In this document: piece by piece, positions 16,748 through 24,947 of the stretch
How positions within the stretch are numbered: the first letter of the stretch is position 1
Layout: every line of letters begins with the position of its first letter
Made by a program: the position numbers and the translations under genes
Notes under the pieces: model-generated
Databases searched by the model: none
The model's input: only the letters and a program-made list of their open reading frames with translations
What the model was told of the DNA's origin: nothing
Assembly (NCBI RefSeq): GCF_900106805.1
Contig: NZ_FNNP01000012.1
Coordinates: forward strand, 1-64,000
DNA length: 64,000 nt
Direction: 5' to 3'
Origin: Ruegeria halocynthiae
GTDB taxonomy: Bacteria; Pseudomonadota; Alphaproteobacteria; Rhodobacterales; Rhodobacteraceae

Positions 16748-19685
16748 GGAGCCGTTCTCCCTCGGGGTCAACAAAATGGGCCGAAACGATTTCGACCTCG
16801 ACAGTCAGGTCCGTCAACGGTGACACAAGGCGCATCTTTTCACCAAGCCGCGTATCGCCGCTTTTCAGAAAGCCTAGCCCGATATGGCTGTCCAGCGACG
16901 GTGAGAAGGCCGCCGATGTGACATAGCCCTGATCATGCGCGGCATCCACCGGGCCGGATGCGCCCATCAGGTGCCCGCCAGCGGTGATCTGGTCACCGGT
17001 ATTCACGGGTTTGATGCCAACCATTTTCAGCGCATCGTCCTCGTTCAGCCCCTCACGTTCCGACAGGGTCGAGCCGATGCTGTCTTTCTTCTTGGACACC
17101 ATCCGGCCCATCCCTAGGTTCAGGGCCGTGGTCGTCCCGTTCAGTTCGTTTCCCGCGGCGTGACCTTTCTCGATCCGCATGACACCCAGTGCTTCGGTGC
17201 CATAGGGGACGACATCGAATTCCTCGCCCTCGGACATCAGCCGGCGCATCAGCGCATCACCATATCGCGATGGAACTGCGATTTCGAATGCCAACTCACC
17301 CGAAAAGGAAATGCGGAACAGGCGGGCCCGCAATCCGCCGCACACGGTGATGTTGCCGCAAGCCATGAACGGGAAGCCTTCGTTCGAGATGTCAAACTCA
17401 GGGTCCACGATCTTTCGCAATAGCTTGCGCGAATTCGGCCCCGCTACGGCATATTGTGCCCAGGCTTCGGTGGTCGAGATGAGTTGCACATCCATGTCTG
17501 GGAACAGGCATTGCCGGACGAACTCCATATGCTGATAGACTTTGACCGCGTTGGCAGTGGTGGTCGTGACCACGAAGTGATCTTCGGCTAACCGCCCTGC
17601 GGTGCCATCGTCCATCGTGATACCATCCTCGCGCAGCATCAGGCCATAGCGTGTCTTGCCCACCGCCAGCTTGGCAAAACCGTTACAATAAATCCGGTTC
17701 AGAAAATCTGCCGCATCAGTGCCCTGAACGTCAATTTTGCCAAGCGTTGTGCAGTCGCAAACCCCGACTGAGGCTCGAGTCTGGCGTACCTCGCGATCAA
17801 CAGACTCGCGCCAATGCGTCTCGCCGGGAAGGGGGAACCATTGCGCGCGCAACCAGTTGCCGACTTCGACAAACACCGCGCCGCGTTCTTTGGCCCAGTA
17901 GTGTGAGGGCGTCAGACGGGTGGGATGGAACGCCTGTCCTTTCATACGCCCGGCAAAGGTGCCGATGGGGACAGGCGTATAAGGTGGGCGGAATATGGTG
18001 GTGCCGGTATCCGGGATGGACTTGCCGGCTAGCTCGGCCATGAGGGCGAGCCCGCCCATGTTCGAGGTCTTGCCCTGATCGGTTGCCATGCCCAGTGTGG
18101 TATAGCGTTTCAGGTGCTCTACCGAACGGAACCCTTCCTGATGGCTGAGTTTCACATCCTTGACGGTCACGTCGTTCTGTTGATCCAACCACGCGCGAGC
18201 GCAACCTTGCACATACCAGAACGGTGTTTGTGAGACCGGCGCGTCCTCGGCATCAGGCAGATCCGGCAAAGAGCCCTTCAACTCCAATACCTGCGCGGCC
18301 TCCTCCGTGCCTGATTGCAAGGCCGCATGGGTGGACATCAAGCCGCTCGCGGCACCCGCTACGGACAGGCCCGGCGGCAAGTCCGCACCGGGTACAAAAG
18401 CGGCCAGATCGCTATTCCACGCGGGGCGTCCGCGTTGGTGGCACGTCAGATGCACATTCGGATTCCAGCCGCCTGAAACGCCAAGTGCGCCACAGTCCAA
18501 TGTTCGCGTCGATCCATCAGACAGTTTGACCTCGGCAAATGTCAGGCCCAGTCGGCCCTTGGTATCGACGATCTGAGCGCCCGCAAGCACTTCATATTCG
18601 TAATTGATCGGCGCATCGGGGCGTATATCTACGACAGCGACGATCTTGACGCCCTTGGCGTGCAGATCGGCCGCGGTGCGGTGCCCGTCGTCATTATTGG
18701 TAAAGATTGCCGCGCGCTGTGCCGCAGACGAGGCAAACCGGTTCGCATAAGTCCGCAATGCGCTTGCCAGCATGACGCCAGGGCGGTCGTTGTTCTCAAA
18801 TGCGATCGGGCGTTCGGTTGCGCCGGCACACAATAGTGCGCGCTTGGAATAGATGCGCCACAGAATCTGACGAGGCTTGCCAGCGGGCAAGGTTGCGAGA
18901 TGATCCCCCGTTCGTTCGACGGCCCCATAGATGCCATGGTCAAAAGCGCCGATGACGGTTGTGCGCGGCATCAGGCGAACATTGGGCAATGCCGAAAGCT
19001 CTGCCACCATCTGCCCCGCCCAATTCGCTGCGGTTTCGTCGCCAAGCGAAAAGGTCTCGCTGTTCAGGCGTCCGCCCAACGTGAAATCTTCGTCTGCAAG
19101 AATGACGTCTGCTCCGGCCCGGCCGGCGGTCAGGGCAGCCATCAGACCAGATGGCCCGGCCCCGATGATCAACAGGTCGCAATGACGGAAACCCTTGTCA
19201 TACTCATCGGGATCTTCCTGCATTGAAAGCGAACCAAGACCGGCGGCCCGGCGGATCATCGGCTCGTACAGCTTCTCCCAGAACGCGGCAGGCCACATGA
19301 AGGTTTTGTAGTAGAACCCTGCGGACAGGAATTTCGAGAACTGATCATTGATCGCCAGAGCGTCGAATTTTAAACTGGGCCAGCGGTTCTGCGAATGTGC
19401 CTCAAGCCCGTCGAACATTTCAGTCGTTGTGGCGCGGGTGTTGGGCTCCTGACGGTTTCCGGTTCGCAGTTCAACGATGGCGTTGGGTTCCTCTGACCCG
19501 GCGGTCAGAACACCGCGAGGGCGGTGGTATTTGAACGACCGTCCCATCAGGCGCACACCGTTGGCCAAAAGGGCCGAGGCCAGTGTGTCACCGGGATGCG
19601 CCGTGTAGCTTCGATTGTCGAAGCGAAAGTTCAGGGTTGTTGCGCGGTCGATCTGGCCGCCGCTCAGCCGGTTGATTTGCGTCAT
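16740..19685 (-). CDS. mgdC: N-methylglutamate dehydrogenase alpha-like subunit (sarcosine oxidase alpha family)
   Basis: 981 residues, the usual length of SoxA-type subunits. Domains in order: N-terminal ferredoxin-like fold (about 1-110, with GRSFKYHRPRG), an NAD/FAD Rossmann region (LLIIGAGPSGLMAALTAGRAG motif near 172), a second nucleotide-binding part, and a C-terminal GcvT-like THF-binding domain from about residue 600. The complex oxidises N-methylglutamate to glutamate and transfers the methyl carbon to THF as methylene-THF. A true sarcosine oxidase would look similar; the gmaS-mgs context decides for N-methylglutamate dehydrogenase. Confidence 0.85.
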   Translation of the reverse strand: MTQINRLSGGQIDRATTLNFRFDNRSYTAHPGDTLASALLANGVRLMGRSFKYHRPRGVLTAGSEEPNAIVELRTGNRQEPNTRATTTEMFDGLEAHSQNRWPSLKFDALAINDQFSKFLSAGFYYKTFMWPAAFWEKLYEPMIRRAAGLGSLSMQEDPDEYDKGFRHCDLLIIGAGPSGLMAALTAGRAGADVILADEDFTLGGRLNSETFSLGDETAANWAGQMVAELSALPNVRLMPRTTVIGAFDHGIYGAVERTGDHLATLPAGKPRQILWRIYSKRALLCAGATERPIAFENNDRPGVMLASALRTYANRFASSAAQRAAIFTNNDDGHRTAADLHAKGVKIVAVVDIRPDAPINYEYEVLAGAQIVDTKGRLGLTFAEVKLSDGSTRTLDCGALGVSGGWNPNVHLTCHQRGRPAWNSDLAAFVPGADLPPGLSVAGAASGLMSTHAALQSGTEEAAQVLELKGSLPDLPDAEDAPVSQTPFWYVQGCARAWLDQQNDVTVKDVKLSHQEGFRSVEHLKRYTTLGMATDQGKTSNMGGLALMAELAGKSIPDTGTTIFRPPYTPVPIGTFAGRMKGQAFHPTRLTPSHYWAKERGAVFVEVGNWLRAQWFPLPGETHWRESVDREVRQTRASVGVCDCTTLGKIDVQGTDAADFLNRIYCNGFAKLAVGKTRYGLMLREDGITMDDGTAGRLAEDHFVVTTTTANAVKVYQHMEFVRQCLFPDMDVQLISTTEAWAQYAVAGPNSRKLLRKIVDPEFDISNEGFPFMACGNITVCGGLRARLFRISFSGELAFEIAVPSRYGDALMRRLMSEGEEFDVVPYGTEALGVMRIEKGHAAGNELNGTTTALNLGMGRMVSKKKDSIGSTLSEREGLNEDDALKMVGIKPVNTGDQITAGGHLMGASGPVDAAHDQGYVTSAAFSPSLDSHIGLGFLKSGDTRLGEKMRLVSPLTDLTVEVEIVSAHFVDPEGERLRA

Positions 19686-19969
19686 TTGGAACGCCCCTGT
19701 GCCCGGGCCACGTCACGGGCCAGCTCCACTTTGGAAATCTCGTGGGTCACGGTATTGCGGGTCACCACCAGCCACGACCGGTCGCCGCCCTCGTGAAACC
19801 ATAATTCGCGGTGTTCTCCGGCGGGGTTATCGCGCAGATAAGCGTAGTCATAAAACGCTTCGGCAGCATGTTCGGCCTGCCAGTCGGGGCGGTCGATCAA
19901 TGACGCGTCGCCCAGATATACAAACTCGGAACTGTCGCGCGAGCCCAGCAAGGGATGATTGATGATCAT
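19682..19969 (-). CDS. mgdB: N-methylglutamate dehydrogenase delta-like subunit (sarcosine oxidase delta family)
   Basis: 95 residues from MIINHPLLG; the C-terminal half (YLRDNPAGEHRELWFHEGGDRSW) is typical of SoxD. Canonical SoxD starts with IPCPYCG and binds zinc through cysteines; here that stretch reads INHPLLG, and the protein has no cysteine at all. An upstream ATG at 20023 would lie inside mgdA and is rejected. It overlaps mgdC by ATGA. The missing zinc site separates it from sarcosine oxidase and agrees with a dedicated N-methylglutamate dehydrogenase subunit. Confidence 0.8.
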   Translation of the reverse strand: MIINHPLLGSRDSSEFVYLGDASLIDRPDWQAEHAAEAFYDYAYLRDNPAGEHRELWFHEGGDRSWLVVTRNTVTHEISKVELARDVARAQGRSK

Positions 19970-19982
19970 GGTACTGCTCCCC

Positions 19983-21233
19983 TCAGTGCAGGTTGGGCTG
20001 GTTGCCCATGCCTTTTTCGTCAATCATCCGACCGGTGCGGAACCGGTCGAACCGATAGGCGGTCGCAGTTGGGTGCGGTTCATCTCTTGCCAGCAGATGG
20101 GCGAAGCAATGGCCGGATGCCGGGGTCGCCTTGAACCCGCCGTAACACCAGCCTCCATTGAAATAGAGCCCATCGATATCGGTTCGGTCGATGATCGGCG
20201 AGCCGTCCATGGACATATCCATGATCCCGCCCCACATCCGCAGCAGACGCGCCCGTCCGATCATCGGCATCAGCGCCATTCCGCCTTCGCAGACATCTTC
20301 GACCACCGGAAGGTTGCCGCGCTGCGCATAAGAGTTGTAGCCGTCCAGATCGCCGCCAAAGACCAGTCCGCCCTTGTCTGACTGGCTAACATAGAAATGC
20401 CCGGCACCAAAGGTGATGACACCCGGCAGGACGGGTTTTAGCCCTTCCGAGACAAATGCCTGAAGGACATGGCTTTCGATAGGCAGGCGCATCCCCGCCA
20501 TCCCCATCAGCCGCCCTGAGTTCCCGGCAACGGCGCAGCCAACCTTACCCGCGCCGATGAACCCTTTCGATGTCTCAACGCCCAGACACTTACCATCCTC
20601 GATACGGAAACCAGTGACTTCGCAATTCTGGATGATGTCGGCGCCGAAGCCATCCGCCGAGCGCGCGTAGCCCCACGCCACGGCATCATGACGCACGGTA
20701 CCGCCACGCCGCTGCGCCAGCCCACCTTTGATCGGGAACCGCGCGTCGTTAAAGTTCAGGAACGGATACTCCTTGCGCACCTGTTCGGCATCCAGCAACT
20801 CGGCATCCGCGCCGTTCAGGATCATCGCGTTGCCGCGCCGCGTGAAGGCATCGCGCTGAGCGTCCGAGTGGATCAGGTTGATGATCCCGCGCTGACTGAC
20901 CATGGCGTTGTAGTTGACGTCTTGTTCCAGACCCTCCCACAGCTTCAGGGAGAACTCGTAGAATGGCTCATTTCCATCCAGCAGATAGTTCGAGCGCACA
21001 ATCGTCGTGTTACGTCCGACATTGCCACCGCCGATCCAGCCCTTTTCGATCACTGCGATATTGCGGTGGCCGTATATTTTGGCAAGATAATGAGCTGTCG
21101 CCAAACCATGGCCACCACCACCTATGATAACGATGTCATAGTGCGGCTTGGGTTCAGGATCGCGCCACACCGGTTTCCAGCCCTTGTGGCCGGTAAGCGC
21201 CTCCTTTATGACTTTGAAGCCAGAATATCGCAT
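19983..21233 (-). CDS. mgdA: N-methylglutamate dehydrogenase beta-like subunit (sarcosine oxidase beta family)
   Basis: 416 residues of the DAO/SoxB flavoprotein family. The FAD-binding motif IVIIGGGGHGLATAHYLA lies near residue 34, and the GTVRHDAVAWGYAR segment near 178 carries the His that holds FMN covalently in sarcosine oxidase. The C-terminal YFNGGWCYGGFKATPASG closes the flavin site. It is the catalytic subunit, first in mgdABCD, and starts 110 bases after gckA. A 12-base sequence at its start codon is repeated 74 bases upstream. Confidence 0.87.
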   Translation of the reverse strand: MRYSGFKVIKEALTGHKGWKPVWRDPEPKPHYDIVIIGGGGHGLATAHYLAKIYGHRNIAVIEKGWIGGGNVGRNTTIVRSNYLLDGNEPFYEFSLKLWEGLEQDVNYNAMVSQRGIINLIHSDAQRDAFTRRGNAMILNGADAELLDAEQVRKEYPFLNFNDARFPIKGGLAQRRGGTVRHDAVAWGYARSADGFGADIIQNCEVTGFRIEDGKCLGVETSKGFIGAGKVGCAVAGNSGRLMGMAGMRLPIESHVLQAFVSEGLKPVLPGVITFGAGHFYVSQSDKGGLVFGGDLDGYNSYAQRGNLPVVEDVCEGGMALMPMIGRARLLRMWGGIMDMSMDGSPIIDRTDIDGLYFNGGWCYGGFKATPASGHCFAHLLARDEPHPTATAYRFDRFRTGRMIDEKGMGNQPNLH

Positions 21234-21318
21234 GAATCGGACCTTTTTTGCCAGATTTACTGCAACCCCGCTAGATTGATACTCTCAAATCCGACATCGA
21301 TATTGCTGAATCGGACCT
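21233..21318. repeat. 12-bp direct repeat in the mgdA leader
   Basis: TGAATCGGACCT occurs at 21233-21244, touching the mgdA start codon, and again at 21307-21318. Both are followed by A/T-rich bases. They may be regulator half-sites or a relic of a small duplication. Confidence 0.5.
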
Positions 21319-21343
21319 AAAAACTACCGATATCACTACGCCT

Positions 21344-22627
21344 TCAAGCGTCAGAACCAAACAGCATAACCTGAATGTCCGCAACATTCGTTCCGGTCGC
21401 ACCGGCCATCAAAAGATCCCCCGAAAGTGTCAAAGCCTTGTGGCTGTCGTTGTTTGCCAACAGGGAGCCAGGGTCTTGTCCGGCTCGACGGATACGGTTG
21501 AACGTCCCGGCATCCACAATCGCACCGGCCGCCGGGGTTGGCCCGTCGCGGCCATCCGTACCGCCGCTGAGAAAGACCCAGTCACCGTCAATTTTGTGCT
21601 CTTGCATCAGTTGAGCGACACGCAGCGCCAATTCCTGATTGCGCCCTCCAATACCTGTACCTTGCAATCGCACAGTTGTTTCACCACCAAACAGCAGCGC
21701 GGTCGGGCGTTTAGGCGTCACTGATAGCGCGGCTTGCACAATATGTTCCGCTGCGTCAGATACGTCACCGATCAGCGTATTGGACACAATTTCAGCCCGG
21801 CAGATCTGCGCTGCACAAGTATGAGCGGCTTCAAGAGCGATTGTGTTCGAGCCGATCAAGTGATTGGCCGCCTCAGTTGCCAAGGATTGTTCCGAAATGC
21901 TTCGTTCCAGATGGGCGCGCGCGGATTCTGGTAACCGATGCCAGATCCCGGCCTCTATGCAAGTCCTTCGGGCGTCGGCGTGATTTCCAATGGGTAGAGT
22001 GGTCGGTCCGCTGGCAACAGCACGCAGGTCATCGCCAATCACATCCGACAGAATATAGGCCGTGACCGGGGCAGGTGAGCCGTGCCTCAGAAACCCACCG
22101 CCCTTGAGGCGGCTCAGGTGCTGACGCACAAGATTCATCCGCACGATGTCGAGCCCGGAGGACAGCAAAACCTCGTTGACCGTGATTTTGTCCGACAGGG
22201 TCAACCCTTTGACAGGCGTGGGAACCAAGGCCGATCCCCCGCCCGAGATCAGCGCAATAATCTGATCTTCCTCACGTGCTGCTTTGAGCAGGGCGATGAT
22301 CTGTCTCCCGGCTTTCAATCCGCGTTCGTCTGGCACGGGGTGCGCGCAGGTCAACACGGTCGCTCCGTCCACATCGGTCTGGTTTTCAGCATGTGTCACG
22401 GCCAGGGCGACGTGGTCGCCCTGAACATGTTGCAATGCCTCTGCCATCATGGCAGGCGCAGCTTTTCCAAAAGCGATAAGGATGCTGCGCCCGCCCTGTT
22501 TTGGCGCAGGAAACGGTGCCGCCCGCAATCGTCTGCGCAGCGAAACCGCCGGATCCGCGGCGGTGACCGCCGCAGCGAAGATGGTTGTGGCGCTATCCCA
22601 CAGATTTATTGAGGATTGCGCAGTCAT
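21344..22627 (-). CDS. gckA: glycerate 2-kinase (MOFRL/GckA type)
   Basis: About 427 residues of the class II glycerate kinase family (DUF4147 plus MOFRL domains). It phosphorylates glycerate to 2-phosphoglycerate, the ATP step of the serine cycle. Visible are FGKAAPAM near the N-terminus, the ISGGGSALVPTP loop, SDVIGDD, and the C-terminal FLSGGTDGRDGPT motif. The start was placed at ATG 22627 (MTAQSS); an upstream ATG at 22702 lies inside the lyase gene. It is the last serine cycle gene before mgdABCD. Confidence 0.9.
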   Translation of the reverse strand: MTAQSSINLWDSATTIFAAAVTAADPAVSLRRRLRAAPFPAPKQGGRSILIAFGKAAPAMMAEALQHVQGDHVALAVTHAENQTDVDGATVLTCAHPVPDERGLKAGRQIIALLKAAREEDQIIALISGGGSALVPTPVKGLTLSDKITVNEVLLSSGLDIVRMNLVRQHLSRLKGGGFLRHGSPAPVTAYILSDVIGDDLRAVASGPTTLPIGNHADARRTCIEAGIWHRLPESARAHLERSISEQSLATEAANHLIGSNTIALEAAHTCAAQICRAEIVSNTLIGDVSDAAEHIVQAALSVTPKRPTALLFGGETTVRLQGTGIGGRNQELALRVAQLMQEHKIDGDWVFLSGGTDGRDGPTPAAGAIVDAGTFNRIRRAGQDPGSLLANNDSHKALTLSGDLLMAGATGTNVADIQVMLFGSDA

Positions 22628-22634
22628 AGTTCGC

Positions 22635-23612
22635 TCATGCGGCAGCGATCTGACCCGCCTTTTCGACCAACACTTCCGCTTGGCGGATCGAGGCATAGTC
22701 AATCAGGCGACCATCCAAAGACACGGCGCCTTTGCCGGACGCTTCGGCCTCGGCCATTGCCACAAGAATGCGCTGAGCCTTGTTCACTTCGGCATCCGAG
22801 GGTGACATAACCTCGTTCGCCAGGGTGATCTGGCTGGGGTGAATGGCCCATTTTCCTTCGCAGCCCAGAACTGCTGCACGTTTGGCTGCGGCGCAATAAC
22901 CGTCCGGATCCTGAAAATCTCCAAACGGTCCGTCAATGGGGCGAAGGCCATTGGCGCGAGCAGCGACCACCATGCGCGCCAGCGCGTAGTGCCACATGTC
23001 GCCCCAGTGGGTCAGTCGACCGCCGTCGGCGTCTGCATCCGTCAGAACGGAGTAATCCGGGTTCACGCCACCAATGATCGTTGTTCGTGCACGGGTCGAG
23101 GCCGCGTAATCTGCAACACCAAAATGCAGGCTTTCATTGCGTTTGGATGCGGCAGCGATCTCGGTGACATTCTGCATACCAAGAGCGGTTTCGATGATGT
23201 GCTCAAACCCGATCCGCTTGTTGTATCCCTTGGCGTCCTCGATCTGGGTCACCAACATGTCGACAGCGTAAACATCAGCGGCGGTCCCGACCTTCGGGAT
23301 CATGATCAGATCAAGGCATTCACCAGCCTGTTCGACGACGTCCACAACATCGCGGTACATATAGTGCGTATCAAGCCCGTTGATCCGAACAGACATCGTC
23401 TTGGCACCCCAGTCGATATCGTTCAGCGCCTCAATGATATTCTTGCGGGCTTGCTCTTTTTCGTCAGGTGCTACGGCATCTTCGAGATCAAGGAAGATGA
23501 CGTCAACGTCCGACTGCGCGGCCTTTTCGAACATGCCGGACTGGCTGCCTGGTACAGCCAATTCGCTGCGGTTCAACCGGGCAGGGGCTTGGTCAATGGA
23601 ATGAAAGCTCAT
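22635..23612 (-). CDS. mcl: malyl-CoA lyase (HpcH/HpaI aldolase family)
   Basis: 325 residues. It cleaves malyl-CoA to glyoxylate and acetyl-CoA, the carbon-yielding step of the serine cycle. The family motifs are VIFLDLEDAVAPDEKEQARKN near residue 38 and a Mg-binding EHIIETALG region; FGVADYAAS and KWAIHPSQ follow. Malyl-CoA lyase, rather than citrate lyase beta, is supported by the flanking mtkAB, ppc and glyA. Symbols mcl1 or mclA are used in different genera. Confidence 0.9.
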   Translation of the reverse strand: MSFHSIDQAPARLNRSELAVPGSQSGMFEKAAQSDVDVIFLDLEDAVAPDEKEQARKNIIEALNDIDWGAKTMSVRINGLDTHYMYRDVVDVVEQAGECLDLIMIPKVGTAADVYAVDMLVTQIEDAKGYNKRIGFEHIIETALGMQNVTEIAAASKRNESLHFGVADYAASTRARTTIIGGVNPDYSVLTDADADGGRLTHWGDMWHYALARMVVAARANGLRPIDGPFGDFQDPDGYCAAAKRAAVLGCEGKWAIHPSQITLANEVMSPSDAEVNKAQRILVAMAEAEASGKGAVSLDGRLIDYASIRQAEVLVEKAGQIAAA

Positions 23613-23630
23613 GGGTTTGGGTCCTTCGTC

Positions 23631-24926
23631 TTACAGGTTCGGGTAGATTGGGAATCTGGCGCTCAGACCGGCCACCTCGGTCCGCACTTTTGCCTCGACG
23701 GCGCTGTTGCCGTCTTCACCATTTACGGCCAAACCGTCGACTACCTCGATGATCCAGTCCGCGATCTGGCGGAACTCAGCCTCACCAAAACCGCGCGTGG
23801 TCCCGGCGGGTGAGCCCAGACGGATACCGCTGGTGACGGTTGGTTTTTCGGGGTCGAACGGCACACCGTTCTTGTTGCAGGTGATATGTGCCCGGCCCAG
23901 AGCCTTTTCGGTCGCGTTGCCCTTAACGCCTTTGGGACGCAGGTCGACCAGCACCACATGGGTGTCGGTGCCGTGGGTCACGGTGTCGAGGCCACCCTTG
24001 ATCAGCTGATCTGAAAGGGCCTGCGCATTCACGACTACCTGTTTGATGTAGTCCTTGAACTCGGGGCGCAGTGCCTCGCCAAAGGCTACGGCCTTACCTG
24101 CGATCACATGCATCAGCGGGCCGCCTTGAATGCCTGGGAAGATGGCCGAGTTTACCTTTTTGGCAATCGCCTCGTCATTGGTCAGTATCATGCCACCGCG
24201 CGGACCACGCAGGGTTTTGTGCGTTGTGGTGGTGGCAACATGCGCGTGTGGGAAGGGCGAGGGATGCTCACCCGCGGCAACCAGACCGGCAATATGGGCC
24301 ATGTCCACGTGCAGATAGGCAACAACCATGTCTGCAATCTCGCGCATACGGGCGAAATCAATAGTGCGTGGAATGGCCGAACCGCCCGTGATGATCAGCT
24401 TGGGCTGATGTTCCTTCGCCAGCACTTCGATCTGATCATAGTCGATCAAGTTGTCCTGCTTGCGCACGCCATAATGAACGGCGTTGAACCACTTGCCCGA
24501 CTGGTTCGGGGCGGCGCCGTGCGTTAGGTGACCACCTGCATCCAGCGACATGCCCAGAATGGTATCACCCGGTTTGATCAGCGCCTGGAAGACACCTTGG
24601 TTGGCCTGAGAGCCTGAGTTGGGCTGCACGTTAGCGAAGTCGCATCCGAACAGCTGCTTGGCGCGGTCGATCGCGAGGTTCTCGGCAATGTCGACGAACT
24701 GACAACCGCCATAGTACCGGCGACCAGGATACCCTTCGGCATATTTGTTGGTCATAACCGAGCCCTGCGCCTCCATCACGGCGGCAGAGACGATGTTTTC
24801 CGAGGCGATCAGTTCGATCTCGTCGCGCTGGCGGCCCAATTCGGATGTGATCGAGCCGAAAAGCTCAGGGTCACGATCCGCGAGGGATTGGGTGAAAAAA
24901 CCTTGGGTGCGTTGCGGGGCGTTCAC
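23631..24926 (-). CDS. glyA: serine hydroxymethyltransferase
   Basis: 431 residues, full length. It adds the methylene-THF carbon to glycine to give serine, the entry of C1 units into the serine cycle. The PLP lysine is in [14 protein letters not shown] near residue 235. NSGSQANQ and YPGRRYYGG are typical substrate and cofactor regions. Location inside the serine cycle operon suggests a methylotrophy copy in addition to a housekeeping one elsewhere, which cannot be confirmed from this window. Confidence 0.95.
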   Translation of the reverse strand: MNAPQRTQGFFTQSLADRDPELFGSITSELGRQRDEIELIASENIVSAAVMEAQGSVMTNKYAEGYPGRRYYGGCQFVDIAENLAIDRAKQLFGCDFANVQPNSGSQANQGVFQALIKPGDTILGMSLDAGGHLTHGAAPNQSGKWFNAVHYGVRKQDNLIDYDQIEVLAKEHQPKLIITGGSAIPRTIDFARMREIADMVVAYLHVDMAHIAGLVAAGEHPSPFPHAHVATTTTHKTLRGPRGGMILTNDEAIAKKVNSAIFPGIQGGPLMHVIAGKAVAFGEALRPEFKDYIKQVVVNAQALSDQLIKGGLDTVTHGTDTHVVLVDLRPKGVKGNATEKALGRAHITCNKNGVPFDPEKPTVTSGIRLGSPAGTTRGFGEAEFRQIADWIIEVVDGLAVNGEDGNSAVEAKVRTEVAGLSARFPIYPNL

Positions 24927-24947
24927 GTTGAAACCTCCTGAAAAGGG

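Noticed and set aside
16187..21233. Calling the soxBDAG-like genes sarcosine oxidase
   Set aside because: gmaS and mgsABC are in the same locus and the delta subunit lacks zinc cysteines; N-methylglutamate dehydrogenase fits better, though sequence alone does not prove it.
22839..23813. 324-codon plus-strand frame opposite mcl
   Set aside because: Antisense shadow of a conserved lyase gene.
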